Below, one piece after another: positions 16,714 through 24,474 of a stretch of 42,638 bases of DNA (its first letter is position 1; every line of letters starts with the position of its first letter). Source of the DNA: an uncultured Clostridia bacterium (GTDB lineage Bacteria; Bacillota; Clostridia; TANB77; CAG-465); contig CARYZD010000012.1 of assembly GCA_949106495.1 (NCBI GenBank), positions 1 to 42,638 of the forward strand, read 5' to 3'. Position numbers and translations under genes: made by a program. The notes under the pieces are model-generated. The model was not told the origin of the DNA and searched no databases. It saw only the letters and a program-made list of their open reading frames with translations.

Positions 16714-19118
16714 TATCTTACCCCCACAGTTTTCATTGTTTTTATAATATGAGGTGTAGCAAATTGACCGACTTTTTTACCATCCATATTAACACCACCT
16801 AAATTCATATCAACTGTTATTACTTGATATCCAGTATTATTAGATTTAACAGTTGCATTTGCGTTTATATTTCCTGTTTCTAAATCTACTGATTTATTCA
16901 TTTCTCTTATTATTTCATCGTCCATCCTATCTATAGCTTTTATGGCTTCAGAAGTATTCGCTTCAATACCTACTGCGACACCTTCTGGCACTCGTTTTCC
17001 AACTAAATCTCTTGCTTTTGAACTAGGTGAGTGTATGCCAAGAGCATCTTTCATTCCTTTTAAGATTCCGTTTGAAAATTCTACAACTTTTCCTATAAGC
17101 CAATCCTTTGCACCAACTATTCCATTCCATATTCCTGATACTATATTAGAGCCTATCTCTGCCATTTTATTTGGTAATTCGGAGAACCAAGTTACGACAG
17201 AATTGATTATGTTAGAGACACCCTCATTCATTTTCTGCTTAGTATTTGTTAGCCAATTTAATATATTATAATAGGTATTTAATAGCCAGTCCCATATTCT
17301 ACCAGGTAATCTTGAAAACCACGATATTATTCCATTTATCGTATCGGAAATCCATTGTACAGCAGTATTATAACTGTCTATCCCCCATTGTAGTATATTA
17401 TTATACGCATTAACGAGAAAATCCCATATTTTTCCTGGTAATTGTGAAAACCAGTCTAGTATTCCTCGTATAATTTCTGGTAAATCAACTGTTATCCAAT
17501 TCCAAATTTCAACTCCAAAATTAATGACATTTCCTATAATTTGTCCTATAAAATAGCCTATGTTATATGGTAATTTAGCAATCCACGAAATGACATTTGA
17601 AATCCATTGTGGTATTGTATTTGAAAAAAATGAAACTATTGAGTTCCATCCATTTACAAAAAAATCTTTAATATTTTGAATAAAATTATTGACAAAATTT
17701 CTAAAAGATTCACAATTATCATAAAGTAACTTAAAAGCTCCAGCAAATGGATTTACAAGAAATAAGACTAATCCCTGCCAGTTTTCTTTAATAAACTCAA
17801 TGACTTTTAAAACTACATTTTTTATATTTTCAAATAATTTTATCCAGAAATTTCTAAACCACTCACATTTTTTCCATAAAACAACAAAAATTGCTATCAG
17901 TGCCCCTACAGCTAAAACAACTAAGGCAATTGGATTTGCACTCATTACTGCATTTAATATAGCTTGAGCTTTTGATAATCCAGCTGTAGCTAATTCTGCT
18001 AAAGTAATCTTACCAGTAAAAAGTCCTACTAATGTTTCGCCTAAGGTTAAAGTACCATTAAAAAGTCCCTGTGCTATACTTGCGCCATTCGTTTCCATAG
18101 AATAAAGTGCTAAAGCTATTTTTGCACTTTGAAATCCTTGTACAGCATTCTGTATTGTTGTACCTATTTTCCAACTTAAAATACTAATTCCAATAGCTTC
18201 TATATAAGGAACCATATCTCTAATAAAATTAATTATATTGGGCAGATTTTCCGCTGCAAAATCTAAAACTTCTTTCGACTTTTTCCCAATATTAGATATA
18301 ATTTCACTTATTCCACCTAAGCCTTCATCTTTTAAGAATTGATCTATTGCAGAAATAATATCTGCAACGCCTTTTACTATTTGTGTCTTTGCAACAGTAA
18401 TAGAAGTTGATATCCCACCTGTTGAATTTCTTGCTTGCACTTCAAATGATTGAAATCCATTTACACCCTCATTATTTAACTTAACAATGGTATCCATAAA
18501 TTCATCCATTGAAACTATGCCATTTCTTAAATCTTCTCCTAAAGCATCTGTACTAACATATCCCATAGCGGTTGCAACTTGTTTTAATTGTGCTGGCATG
18601 GCTGTCATTAAAGACCTCCATTCCATCATGTCTGGTTTACCCTTTGCATATGACTGTGATAATTGTTCCAATGCTGTGCTTTGTATATCTGTTGATGCTC
18701 CACCAGCTAAAATTGCATTATTCAAAGCTAAGAAATAATCAGTGCTCTTTTTTACATTTCCGTTAGCACTAGTAAATCTTTGTACTGCTAAAGCTCCATC
18801 ATTTAATGTCGTTGGCAATCCTGATAATTTTTCGCTCATCTTATCTATAGATTTTTCAGCATCTTCACTTGCGATTCCAAGATTTGACATTACTTTAGGA
18901 TAATTGTTTAAAGTATCTAATCTAGAGATTGCTCCATCAATTGAGCTTGTTATTGTAGTGAAAGCCATAGATATTATCTTATCTACACCTAATGCTGTTA
19001 CAATTGACTTTATTTGATTGCCAGTTGTACTAGCACTAGATTTTAAACTATTCAAGCCCTTCTCAAAGCCACTTTTATCTATCTCAGTATCATAAGTTAA
19101 ACTTCCTGCTACTGCCAT
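16713..19118 (-). CDS. tail tape measure protein
   Basis: An 801-aa protein that sets tail length and is threaded through the tail tube. Residues 1-260 match the N-terminal tape-measure domain (DKSGFEKGLNSLKSSAS, then GKPDMMEWRSLMTAMPAQLK). Hydrophobic helices near 360-410 follow. About 450-710 is made of degenerate Trp-rich repeats of the WF-S-x-LP-x-x-IW type. The end, GMKDALGIHSPSSKARDLVG, is typical of tape-measure C-termini. At about 0.15 nm per residue the tail would be near 120 nm. The ATG at 19118 has AGGAAGG 8 nt upstream; the longer frame starts at TTG. Confidence 0.93.
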   Translation of the reverse strand: MAVAGSLTYDTEIDKSGFEKGLNSLKSSASTTGNQIKSIVTALGVDKIISMAFTTITSSIDGAISRLDTLNNYPKVMSNLGIASEDAEKSIDKMSEKLSGLPTTLNDGALAVQRFTSANGNVKKSTDYFLALNNAILAGGASTDIQSTALEQLSQSYAKGKPDMMEWRSLMTAMPAQLKQVATAMGYVSTDALGEDLRNGIVSMDEFMDTIVKLNNEGVNGFQSFEVQARNSTGGISTSITVAKTQIVKGVADIISAIDQFLKDEGLGGISEIISNIGKKSKEVLDFAAENLPNIINFIRDMVPYIEAIGISILSWKIGTTIQNAVQGFQSAKIALALYSMETNGASIAQGLFNGTLTLGETLVGLFTGKITLAELATAGLSKAQAILNAVMSANPIALVVLAVGALIAIFVVLWKKCEWFRNFWIKLFENIKNVVLKVIEFIKENWQGLVLFLVNPFAGAFKLLYDNCESFRNFVNNFIQNIKDFFVNGWNSIVSFFSNTIPQWISNVISWIAKLPYNIGYFIGQIIGNVINFGVEIWNWITVDLPEIIRGILDWFSQLPGKIWDFLVNAYNNILQWGIDSYNTAVQWISDTINGIISWFSRLPGRIWDWLLNTYYNILNWLTNTKQKMNEGVSNIINSVVTWFSELPNKMAEIGSNIVSGIWNGIVGAKDWLIGKVVEFSNGILKGMKDALGIHSPSSKARDLVGKRVPEGVAVGIEANTSEAIKAIDRMDDEIIREMNKSVDLETGNINANATVKSNNTGYQVITVDMNLGGVNMDGKKVGQFATPHIIKTMKTVGVR

Positions 19119-19139
19119 TTTTTTGTCCTTCCTAGTAGA

Positions 19140-19167
19140 CAAAAAAGTACTTAGATTTCTAAGTACT
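19140..19167 (-). terminator. intrinsic-terminator-like hairpin upstream of the tape measure gene
   Basis: On the minus strand a perfect 10-bp stem AGTACTTAGA/TCTAAGTACT with a 2-nt core is followed by T6. It lies between the Gp15-like gene and the tape measure, inside the late operon. The very small loop may open to 4 nt. Confidence 0.7.
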
Positions 19168-19178
19168 GTGATATCTTA

Positions 19179-19757
19179 TTATTTTAATGTTTCATATAGT
19201 TTATCTAATCTTTCTTGTTCTGTTTTAGGCAATGGTAAAGCCCAGTATTCTTTTAAAGCTTGAATATTTTCATCTTTTCCATCATAAGCTCTGTATCCTT
19301 TTATTTTAACAAATTCTGTATCATCTTTTAATGATTTTAATAAAGCTTTAAATTTCCACCAATGAACTTTGTCTATAGATAAATCAATACCATATTGTTC
19401 TAAAAAAGCTCCATATATATACTCATCATCGTAATCATATGAATATATCTGTGATACTTCTACAGTTCCTTTTCCAGAAGGCTTATGATAATTTTCTCTT
19501 CCACATCTATAAAACCATACTATTTTTTCACAAGCTTCTTTATACAAAGCTGGATTTCTACATAAATTTATATAATTTTCGTTGTAAAAAAAATAAGGAT
19601 AGAAACTTTTTATTAGTTTTTCTATCCTTTCACTTTTATTCATATTTTTATTTTGTACTATTTTTTCATAAGATATCATATTTCTAAAGTCTACATTTAT
19701 TTTATATTTTTTCCCTTGTAAAATAACAAAATAAGGTAGCTTCTTAAACATATTCAT
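19179..19757 (-). CDS. Gp15-family tail assembly protein
   Basis: A 192-aa protein of the bacteriophage Gp15 family, encoded just upstream of the tape measure like lambda gpT-type chaperones. Family features include INVDFRNMISYEKIV near the start, FYRCG around residue 88, YDDEYIYGAFLEQYGIDL, and the W-W-x-F-x-A-L-L-x-S-L ending region with I-x-GYRAY. It should assist assembly of the tape measure inside the tail tube. Its ATG overlaps the stop of the upstream chaperone (TAATATG), and a terminator-like hairpin follows. Confidence 0.88.
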   Translation of the reverse strand: MNMFKKLPYFVILQGKKYKINVDFRNMISYEKIVQNKNMNKSERIEKLIKSFYPYFFYNENYINLCRNPALYKEACEKIVWFYRCGRENYHKPSGKGTVEVSQIYSYDYDDEYIYGAFLEQYGIDLSIDKVHWWKFKALLKSLKDDTEFVKIKGYRAYDGKDENIQALKEYWALPLPKTEQERLDKLYETLK

Positions 19758-19758
19758 A

Positions 19759-20190
19759 TTAATATCCTCTACTTCTATATCCTCTATTATTTTTATTATA
19801 ATTTCTTCTTTGTTCTCTATTAAAATTACTAGTATAACTGCTCATTTGATTATTAGCATTTTTTATCGCATTATTCACTTTTCCTAACACTCCATTAGTC
19901 ATACTTTCTGCATAAGTTTCAAATATGCATCCTAAGATATTTAATTCAACATTTAAACTTAATTCACTATATCCATCATCTTTTCTTTTATCATTTATCT
20001 TTTCTATACAAGTTTGACCTAATATTTTTCTTAAATAAGTTTCAATAACATTTTTATCACTTTTGTCTAATTTTTCTATTTCTTTTATACTATTCAAATC
20101 TTTTATCTCAAAAACAATTCCATATAATTCAATTTCTATCTTTTTATCTGTATCCTCATAACCAAATTTTCTTATTCTTCTATCTTCCAT
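19759..20190 (-). CDS. tail assembly chaperone (gpG-like, DUF6673-like)
   Basis: A 143-aa protein in the gpG position between the tail tube and Gp15-like genes. It carries a compact helical core (KKIEIELYGIVFEIKDLNS, then ETYLRKILGQTCIEKIN) and a low-complexity Asn/Arg/Tyr tail (NREQRRNYNKNNRGYRSRG). That layout fits a small tail-tape chaperone. I looked for a -1 slippery heptamer near the 3' end that would fuse it to the next frame and found no convincing one, so the two are annotated separately. Family assignment is tentative. Confidence 0.7.
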   Translation of the reverse strand: MEDRRIRKFGYEDTDKKIEIELYGIVFEIKDLNSIKEIEKLDKSDKNVIETYLRKILGQTCIEKINDKRKDDGYSELSLNVELNILGCIFETYAESMTNGVLGKVNNAIKNANNQMSSYTSNFNREQRRNYNKNNRGYRSRGY

Positions 20191-20234
20191 TTTCCTACCT
20201 CACAATCTGATATTAATATTTATATATTTTTTTA

Positions 20235-20315
20235 CTATTCTTCATCTTGGTTTTCTACAATATTATCTTTTATATCTTCTTTAGTATTTTCTAAATTTAA
20301 TATATTTGCTTCTTT
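20235..20315 (-). other. open in-frame extension downstream of the tail tube TGA codon
   Basis: After the TGA at 20316-20318 the same frame stays open for 26 sense codons, then TAG at 20235-20237. It encodes an acidic tail (KEANILNLENTKEDIKDNIV then ENQDEE). No start codon or ribosome binding site lies inside. It is either a C-terminal readthrough extension of the tail tube protein or the remnant of a longer gene shortened by a nonsense change. Confidence 0.5.
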
Positions 20316-20807
20316 TCACTCTTCACCTTCGGTAAATGTTTTTGTTTCAAGATTAAATTTACCGTATATAAAGTCACCATTTCCTTTTAAATTACCAGTG
20401 AATTTCACACCTTCTCCTGGTGTTTCATTACAATCACTTATAATTATTGAATACATAAGTTTTCTAGCATATACTTCATTTTTATTATTTGCAACTGGTC
20501 TAAATAAATCAGCTAATACTAAATTTCTTTGTGCAGCAGTTCCAAGCTTTCTATAATACCAAATATCATATAATTCATCTATTACAGGCTCATTTTTAAT
20601 TAAATCATTTTCTAATGAAATTTGATTGTCAAAACCTGTTACTTTCGTACTTTTAGCTTTGTTTCCCACGTAATGTTTTGAACTTTCTATAGGGTTTGAA
20701 CTCTCATCTGCTTTTGTAACACCAATATTCATTAATTCATATTTTCCATCTATTTCTAGATATCTACCCACATCATAGCTCATAATTTCAATTTGTTCAC
20801 TATCCAT
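20316..20807 (-). CDS. major tail (tube) protein
   Basis: A 163-aa protein in the major-tail-protein position between the connector/terminator genes and the chaperones. The sequence has the tube-protein character of a small beta-rich domain (DVGRYLEIDGKYELMNIGVT, then GVKFTGNLKGNGDFIYGKFN). It would polymerise into hexameric rings around the tape measure. The gene ends at TGA, whereas most genes here end at TAA or TAG, and an open in-frame extension follows (20235-20315). TGA is used as a normal stop by the gene at 35852, so the genetic code is not reassigned. Confidence 0.8.
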   Translation of the reverse strand: MDSEQIEIMSYDVGRYLEIDGKYELMNIGVTKADESSNPIESSKHYVGNKAKSTKVTGFDNQISLENDLIKNEPVIDELYDIWYYRKLGTAAQRNLVLADLFRPVANNKNEVYARKLMYSIIISDCNETPGEGVKFTGNLKGNGDFIYGKFNLETKTFTEGEE

Positions 20808-20810
20808 CTA

Positions 20811-21236
20811 TTAATTTCCTCCTTTAATATCAAAGTATAATTGTAGATAATAGATACTAACATTTTGCTCTTCATCTGTTTCATATGTTATACCATTAGC
20901 ACAACTTACCTTTTTTATTTGTTTATTTTCTAATTTTGGATAATTTCTATTAATTTTTTGTTCATCTATCCAATCACTTAAATCGTCTAACCAATCTAAG
21001 TTATCTAATCTTTGTGAATCATCTTCACTCATATTTTTTAAAAGTAAAATATATTGATATTGCCTATACCATCCTTTATCTCCAATATAAGGAAGAGGCA
21101 GAACTTCAACACCACTTCTTTGTAATGCTAAAGATTCTGCCCCATCTGGCAACTCTTCTGTATGTATTTCTGCAAATTCTTTAATTCTATCGTATTGCAA
21201 TAGCCAATCATTAATTGCTTTTGTAATCTTATCCAT
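20811..21236 (-). CDS. minor capsid / tail terminator-like protein
   Basis: A 141-aa protein starting at the ATG at 21236, which overlaps the upstream stop (ATGGATAA). The sequence MDKITKAINDWLLQYDRI, the G-x-x-S-L-A-L-Q block and a late beta segment resemble the family of phage minor capsid proteins that sit between capsid completion and tail tube genes. These act as tail terminator or connector rings. The order of genes around it matches the Minor_capsid_1-2-3 set of Firmicutes phages. Confidence 0.72.
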   Translation of the reverse strand: MDKITKAINDWLLQYDRIKEFAEIHTEELPDGAESLALQRSGVEVLPLPYIGDKGWYRQYQYILLLKNMSEDDSQRLDNLDWLDDLSDWIDEQKINRNYPKLENKQIKKVSCANGITYETDEEQNVSIYYLQLYFDIKGGN

Positions 21237-21654
21237 TATCCACCTTCTTTGCATATGCAATTGTTTGTCTCAAAATACTGTCTCTTTTATCAGCTTTCAT
21301 TCTTTCCCATGGTTTTGCTCCACGTTTTAAATCAGAACTATGATATTTTAAATTTCTTGATGTAACTATCTTTTTCTCTCCTCTTCTTGCCCAAGGAGAA
21401 TGAGAATTGGTTCCAATCATAACTTTGCCTTCTGATTGAAATCTGGCATATGGAACGTTTATTATTATTTTTCCACTTCCTGGAACAGTTGCTAACTTTA
21501 TACTTTTTTCCATAGTTCCAGAAGAAAACGAAACGTATTTTTGAAGATTTTGAGAAACTGTTTTGTCTAAAAACTGTTGCACTTTTCCTTTTTCTTCTAG
21601 TCCTAAACTTCTGTATATTTCTGATAATGTTTTAGTTTTTATAGTTAATGACAT
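21229..21654 (-). CDS. minor capsid protein (Minor_capsid_2-like)
   Basis: A 141-aa protein matching the minor capsid protein 2 pattern: a helical N-terminus (DKTVSQNLQKYVSFSSGTMEKS), then VPYARFQSEGKV and a conserved C-terminal segment AKPWERMKADKRDSILRQTI. These proteins belong to the head-tail joining region and are often called tail-completion or HK97-gp10-like. The gene overlaps the next one by 8 nt, so translation is coupled. Confidence 0.78.
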   Translation of the reverse strand: MSLTIKTKTLSEIYRSLGLEEKGKVQQFLDKTVSQNLQKYVSFSSGTMEKSIKLATVPGSGKIIINVPYARFQSEGKVMIGTNSHSPWARRGEKKIVTSRNLKYHSSDLKRGAKPWERMKADKRDSILRQTIAYAKKVDNG

Positions 21655-21655
21655 C

Positions 21656-22027
21656 TTATTTTGCTCCTATTTTTATATGATTTAATTCGATTAAATCTTC
21701 GTCTTTAAAAATAAATTTATCTATAGATGTAACTTTAAAAACATTGTCTTCTCCATATTTTTTTAAAAGTTGAGTATATGGAGTCGTACCTTCAATATCA
21801 TCTGATACATCCATATCGACAATTATATCACCTTTTGCTACAAACCATTTAGAATTATATCCATTTATATCAAAAATTCTTATTAGGACTGTATCGACAG
21901 AACTATTACCATTTTTATTATGATTTAGTATAGATGTTTGCCTAAAACTTGCATCTATAACAAATCTATCATATCCTTTTTCTGTCTTATGATAAATTGT
22001 TATTTTTTGTTTTGGAAATTCATCCAT
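21656..22027 (-). CDS. minor capsid / head completion protein
   Basis: A 123-aa protein between the gp6-like connector and the Minor_capsid_2-like gene. The beta-rich sequence (KITIYHKTEKGYDRFVIDAS, then SVDTVLIRIFDI and VAKGDIIVDMDVSDDIEGT) fits the head-completion or stopper proteins usually found here. The start overlaps the preceding stop at 22027. The assignment relies on order plus general sequence character rather than on a decisive motif. Confidence 0.68.
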   Translation of the reverse strand: MDEFPKQKITIYHKTEKGYDRFVIDASFRQTSILNHNKNGNSSVDTVLIRIFDINGYNSKWFVAKGDIIVDMDVSDDIEGTTPYTQLLKKYGEDNVFKVTSIDKFIFKDEDLIELNHIKIGAK

Positions 22028-22383
22028 TATAAATACCTCGTTAATTCATCTGGTAAAAATCCTAAGGCATTTCTTAACGATGCTTTATATTCTTCTACAG
22101 ATATACTTTTAAAGGTTTTAGAAACTCCATCTATACTTAAAGAGTTTAACTTAGTATTATCACTCTTATTTTTATGCTCTAGTAAATCGACTAAGACACA
22201 AGCAGTATATTTCAACTCATCTTGTGCCTTTTTGCTCAATTTACTTATTTTAATTTCATCTAAAACAGTATTTATATTTCTATCAATTATTTTACTCGCT
22301 TTTAGTATTTGAGCTTTAAATGTTTCATCAGATAATTCTCCTATATACTCATTTGTATAGTAGTTATAATCTGCATATAGCAT
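22027..22383 (-). CDS. head-tail connector protein (gp6-like)
   Basis: A 118-aa helical protein typical of head-tail adaptors that form a ring under the portal. It opens with MLYADYNYYTNEYIGELSD, which resembles the T-x-x-Y-Y-x-x-x-Y-x-G start of this family. It continues with an amphipathic helix ending VLVDLLEHKN and a C-terminal FLPDELTRYL. The ATG at 22383 has GGAG 8 nt upstream; a GTG three codons earlier is less likely. It follows the small coiled-coil gene at 22395. Confidence 0.75.
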   Translation of the reverse strand: MLYADYNYYTNEYIGELSDETFKAQILKASKIIDRNINTVLDEIKISKLSKKAQDELKYTACVLVDLLEHKNKSDNTKLNSLSIDGVSKTFKSISVEEYKASLRNALGFLPDELTRYL

Positions 22384-22394
22384 TTTTACCACTC

Positions 22395-22544
22395 CTATTC
22401 TGCTTTTTTATTAACTTCTTTATTTTTTCTTTCTGCTTTTTTATTAGCTTCCTGTAACTTTTTTATTTTTGCTTTTAATTCTTCATTTTCTTTTTCTAGA
22501 TTTTTTTCTTTAAAAGAATATCCTACTCCTATTTTTTTAGACAT
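22395..22544 (-). CDS. 49-aa coiled-coil small protein
   Basis: A short gene with a strong AGGAGGT site, starting at the ATG at 22544. The product starts MSKKIGVGYSFKEKN and continues as a Lys/Glu-rich coiled coil (LEKENEELKAKIKKLQEANK). It lies between the major capsid and connector genes, where small structural or decoration-type proteins are common. The function is unknown. It is tightly packed in the operon (11 nt after the capsid stop, 11 nt before the connector ATG). Confidence 0.72.
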   Translation of the reverse strand: MSKKIGVGYSFKEKNLEKENEELKAKIKKLQEANKKAERKNKEVNKKAE

Positions 22545-22555
22545 TTTAATACCTC

Positions 22556-23560
22556 CTAGGCTTTATTTGATAAATAAATACCAGCGACTTTATTGTTATA
22601 GTATTCATTTAATCCATATAATCTATATAACCATTTGTAATTGTCTCCATCTTGGTCCTGATCTGGTGTAAATAATTTTATTTTGTTATGTTTTGTGTAT
22701 TGTAATAAAGCTGGTTTATGAATAATCATAAAATTAATATCTTTAGAACCTTCTATTTTTTCATAGTAAGTTGCTATGCTTCCTACAACTGGTGATGCTA
22801 CTGCTGTATATGTTTCCCCACTCTTTGTGTAGTAAATCTTTGTACTGTCAATAGCAGTGTCTGTTGTTAGTTCATATTTTTCTATTACTTTCTTAAACCC
22901 ACCTTTTCTTTCTCCATCGCTGTCTTTACCACTTAACAATTCAATTACAGTTTGGAATCTAGCTTGTGGTACAACTTTAATACTTGCAAATTTACTTAAT
23001 AAATCTTTAGATTTATAAGTATCCATATCTCTAATCATACCAAATAATGTAGGTGTAATTCTTAAATGTCTATTTTCTTCTGGTACCTCGTCATTTGTCA
23101 TATCGTCCCACGCTTTAGCAATTGCTTTATATACTGCTTCTGCGTTTTCATAAGTTGCTTTTGTCTTAGAAATACCAGGAATAGAAGCATAAGTTGCATA
23201 TCTTACTGCATCAACTTCTGGAATAACTTTTGTTCTTAAAAACTCTGCGGATAAGTTTCCTAAAATAACTCCTCCTGTTTCTTCATTATCAATTGTATCT
23301 GTTTTTAATTTTCTTCCTCTTTCATAATTAAATTTCTTAGTTTCATTTGTTAAAGATACATCCCCATCGATATATCCACTATTTCTGTCATAGTCTCCTA
23401 ATCCGTCCATGTCTAATACTGGTACGTTTATTTCATTTGCATTTCTTCCAGGTTTTACTAATGCAGGATTAATATCAAAATCACTTGTTGTTGATTCTTT
23501 TTTATAAATTGTATCCAGTAACTCTGGAGCATTTTCTTTAAATAATTCAATTGAGTTCAT
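22556..23560 (-). CDS. major capsid protein
   Basis: A 334-aa HK97-fold type capsid protein, placed directly after the scaffold gene. The N-terminal region (INPALVKPGRNANEINVPVLDMDGL) and the helix-rich middle (SAEFLRTKVIPEVDAVRYAT) match clostridial phage capsids. Around residues 225-270 is an inserted segment (YELTTDTAID-x-x-KIYYT, then YTAVASPVVGSIATYYEK) that looks like a small surface-exposed add-on domain. There is no N-terminal protease delta domain; a separate scaffold is used instead. AAGGAG precedes the ATG. Confidence 0.88.
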   Translation of the reverse strand: MNSIELFKENAPELLDTIYKKESTTSDFDINPALVKPGRNANEINVPVLDMDGLGDYDRNSGYIDGDVSLTNETKKFNYERGRKLKTDTIDNEETGGVILGNLSAEFLRTKVIPEVDAVRYATYASIPGISKTKATYENAEAVYKAIAKAWDDMTNDEVPEENRHLRITPTLFGMIRDMDTYKSKDLLSKFASIKVVPQARFQTVIELLSGKDSDGERKGGFKKVIEKYELTTDTAIDSTKIYYTKSGETYTAVASPVVGSIATYYEKIEGSKDINFMIIHKPALLQYTKHNKIKLFTPDQDQDGDNYKWLYRLYGLNEYYNNKVAGIYLSNKA

Positions 23561-23578
23561 AATATTTTCTCTCCTTTT

Positions 23579-24154
23579 CTATTTTTGTTCATTTTCTATT
23601 CCCATTGCTTCTTTAAGCATAGATAAATCATCTTTATCAGATGAACCTTGATGACTTCCACCCAAATCAATATCAATAGTTTTATCTGCTTTTTCATCAT
23701 TAAATAAATATGAATAACTCTCTTTTACAGATTTTAATTGTTCATCTATACCTTTTACAGAATATTCACCTTTATCATCTTTTTCATATTGAATTTTACT
23801 CATATCTAATTTACTAACAACTAAATCGAAGTCTTTAGCTCCTTTAATAGAATTTTCTAAGGCTTTATTTTTCTTAAATTCTTCTACTTCCTTGGCTCCT
23901 TCTGTTTTTCCAAGTTCAAATTGTTCTTTCTTTAAAGCTTCTATGTCAACTTTATCATTTTCTTTAATTTTTTCGTTAAGTTGATCAACTAGTCCCTCTT
24001 TAACTTTCAAATCATTTTTTAGAGCCTCTGTCTTGGTCTTCTCTTTGGTAATATCTTTACCATTTTCATCCATAATACTATCTGATATTGATTTAATATC
24101 TTCTTCAGATATTCCTTTGTCTTTTAATAGACTTTCTACAAAACTTCTATTCAT
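23579..24154 (-). CDS. scaffold protein (phage GP20 family)
   Basis: A 191-aa protein of the GP20/scaffold family: an N-terminal helix-forming segment (SFVESLLKDKGISEEDIKSI), a central charged coiled coil with EALKKEQFELGKTEGAKE, and an acidic C-terminal tail with KGIDEQLKSVKESYSYLF. It should template capsid assembly and leave before packaging. It lies directly before the capsid gene, with an AGGAGAG site before the ATG. A terminator-like hairpin and about 120 nt of non-coding sequence separate it from the upstream small gene. Confidence 0.88.
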   Translation of the reverse strand: MNRSFVESLLKDKGISEEDIKSISDSIMDENGKDITKEKTKTEALKNDLKVKEGLVDQLNEKIKENDKVDIEALKKEQFELGKTEGAKEVEEFKKNKALENSIKGAKDFDLVVSKLDMSKIQYEKDDKGEYSVKGIDEQLKSVKESYSYLFNDEKADKTIDIDLGGSHQGSSDKDDLSMLKEAMGIENEQK

Positions 24155-24276
24155 TTTACATCTCTCCTTCTACGATTTTATACGGGTTTTTCTTCCCTAT
24201 AATTTGATATGTTTGCTATTTTTGTACGTGGTTTATGCCCCACCGTTTATTCAAAGCTAACTACGAAAAAACGCAT

Positions 24277-24300
24277 AAAAAAAGAAGCATTTCTGCCTCT
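24277..24300 (-). terminator. intrinsic-terminator-like hairpin upstream of the scaffold gene
   Basis: On the minus strand a 7-bp stem AGAGGCA/TGCTTCT with a GAAA tetraloop is followed by T7. It sits between the 52-aa gene and scaffold, in the middle of the late operon. The remaining 24155-24276 interval contains no gene that I can support. Confidence 0.75.
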
Positions 24301-24315
24301 TAATACCAAATATAT

Positions 24316-24474
24316 TTATTTTTTATTAAACCATTCATCTATCTTTCCTGATTTAACAGCTTCTTCAAATTCTCTATTTTTCCTTTTATCTTCTTCTGTA
24401 GGAGTTGTCTTTTTTCCTGTATTAATTATTCTTGGTATTTCATTAATCCATCTTGGATTTTTTTCTTTACTCAT
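24316..24474 (-). CDS. 52-aa small phage protein
   Basis: A short gene whose ATG (24474) overlaps the end of the minor head gene stop at 24467, with GGAG upstream inside that gene. The product is polar (MSKEKNPRWINEIPRIINTG, then EFEEAVKSGKIDEWFNKK) and has no membrane helix. It is unknown, probably translated by coupling with the minor head protein. It ends 16 nt before a terminator-like hairpin. Confidence 0.65.
   Translation of the reverse strand: MSKEKNPRWINEIPRIINTGKKTTPTEEDKRKNREFEEAVKSGKIDEWFNKK

Noticed and set aside
19690..19800. Possible -1 frameshift joining the gpG-like and Gp15-like tail chaperone genes.
   Set aside because: Gene order invites it, but I found no convincing X-XXY-YYZ heptamer near the end of the first gene, and the second has its own start.
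20316..20318. Reassigned TGA (Trp) genetic code.
   Set aside because: TGG is used for Trp throughout, nearly all genes stay open in the standard code, and TGA terminates the YqaJ-like gene normally.
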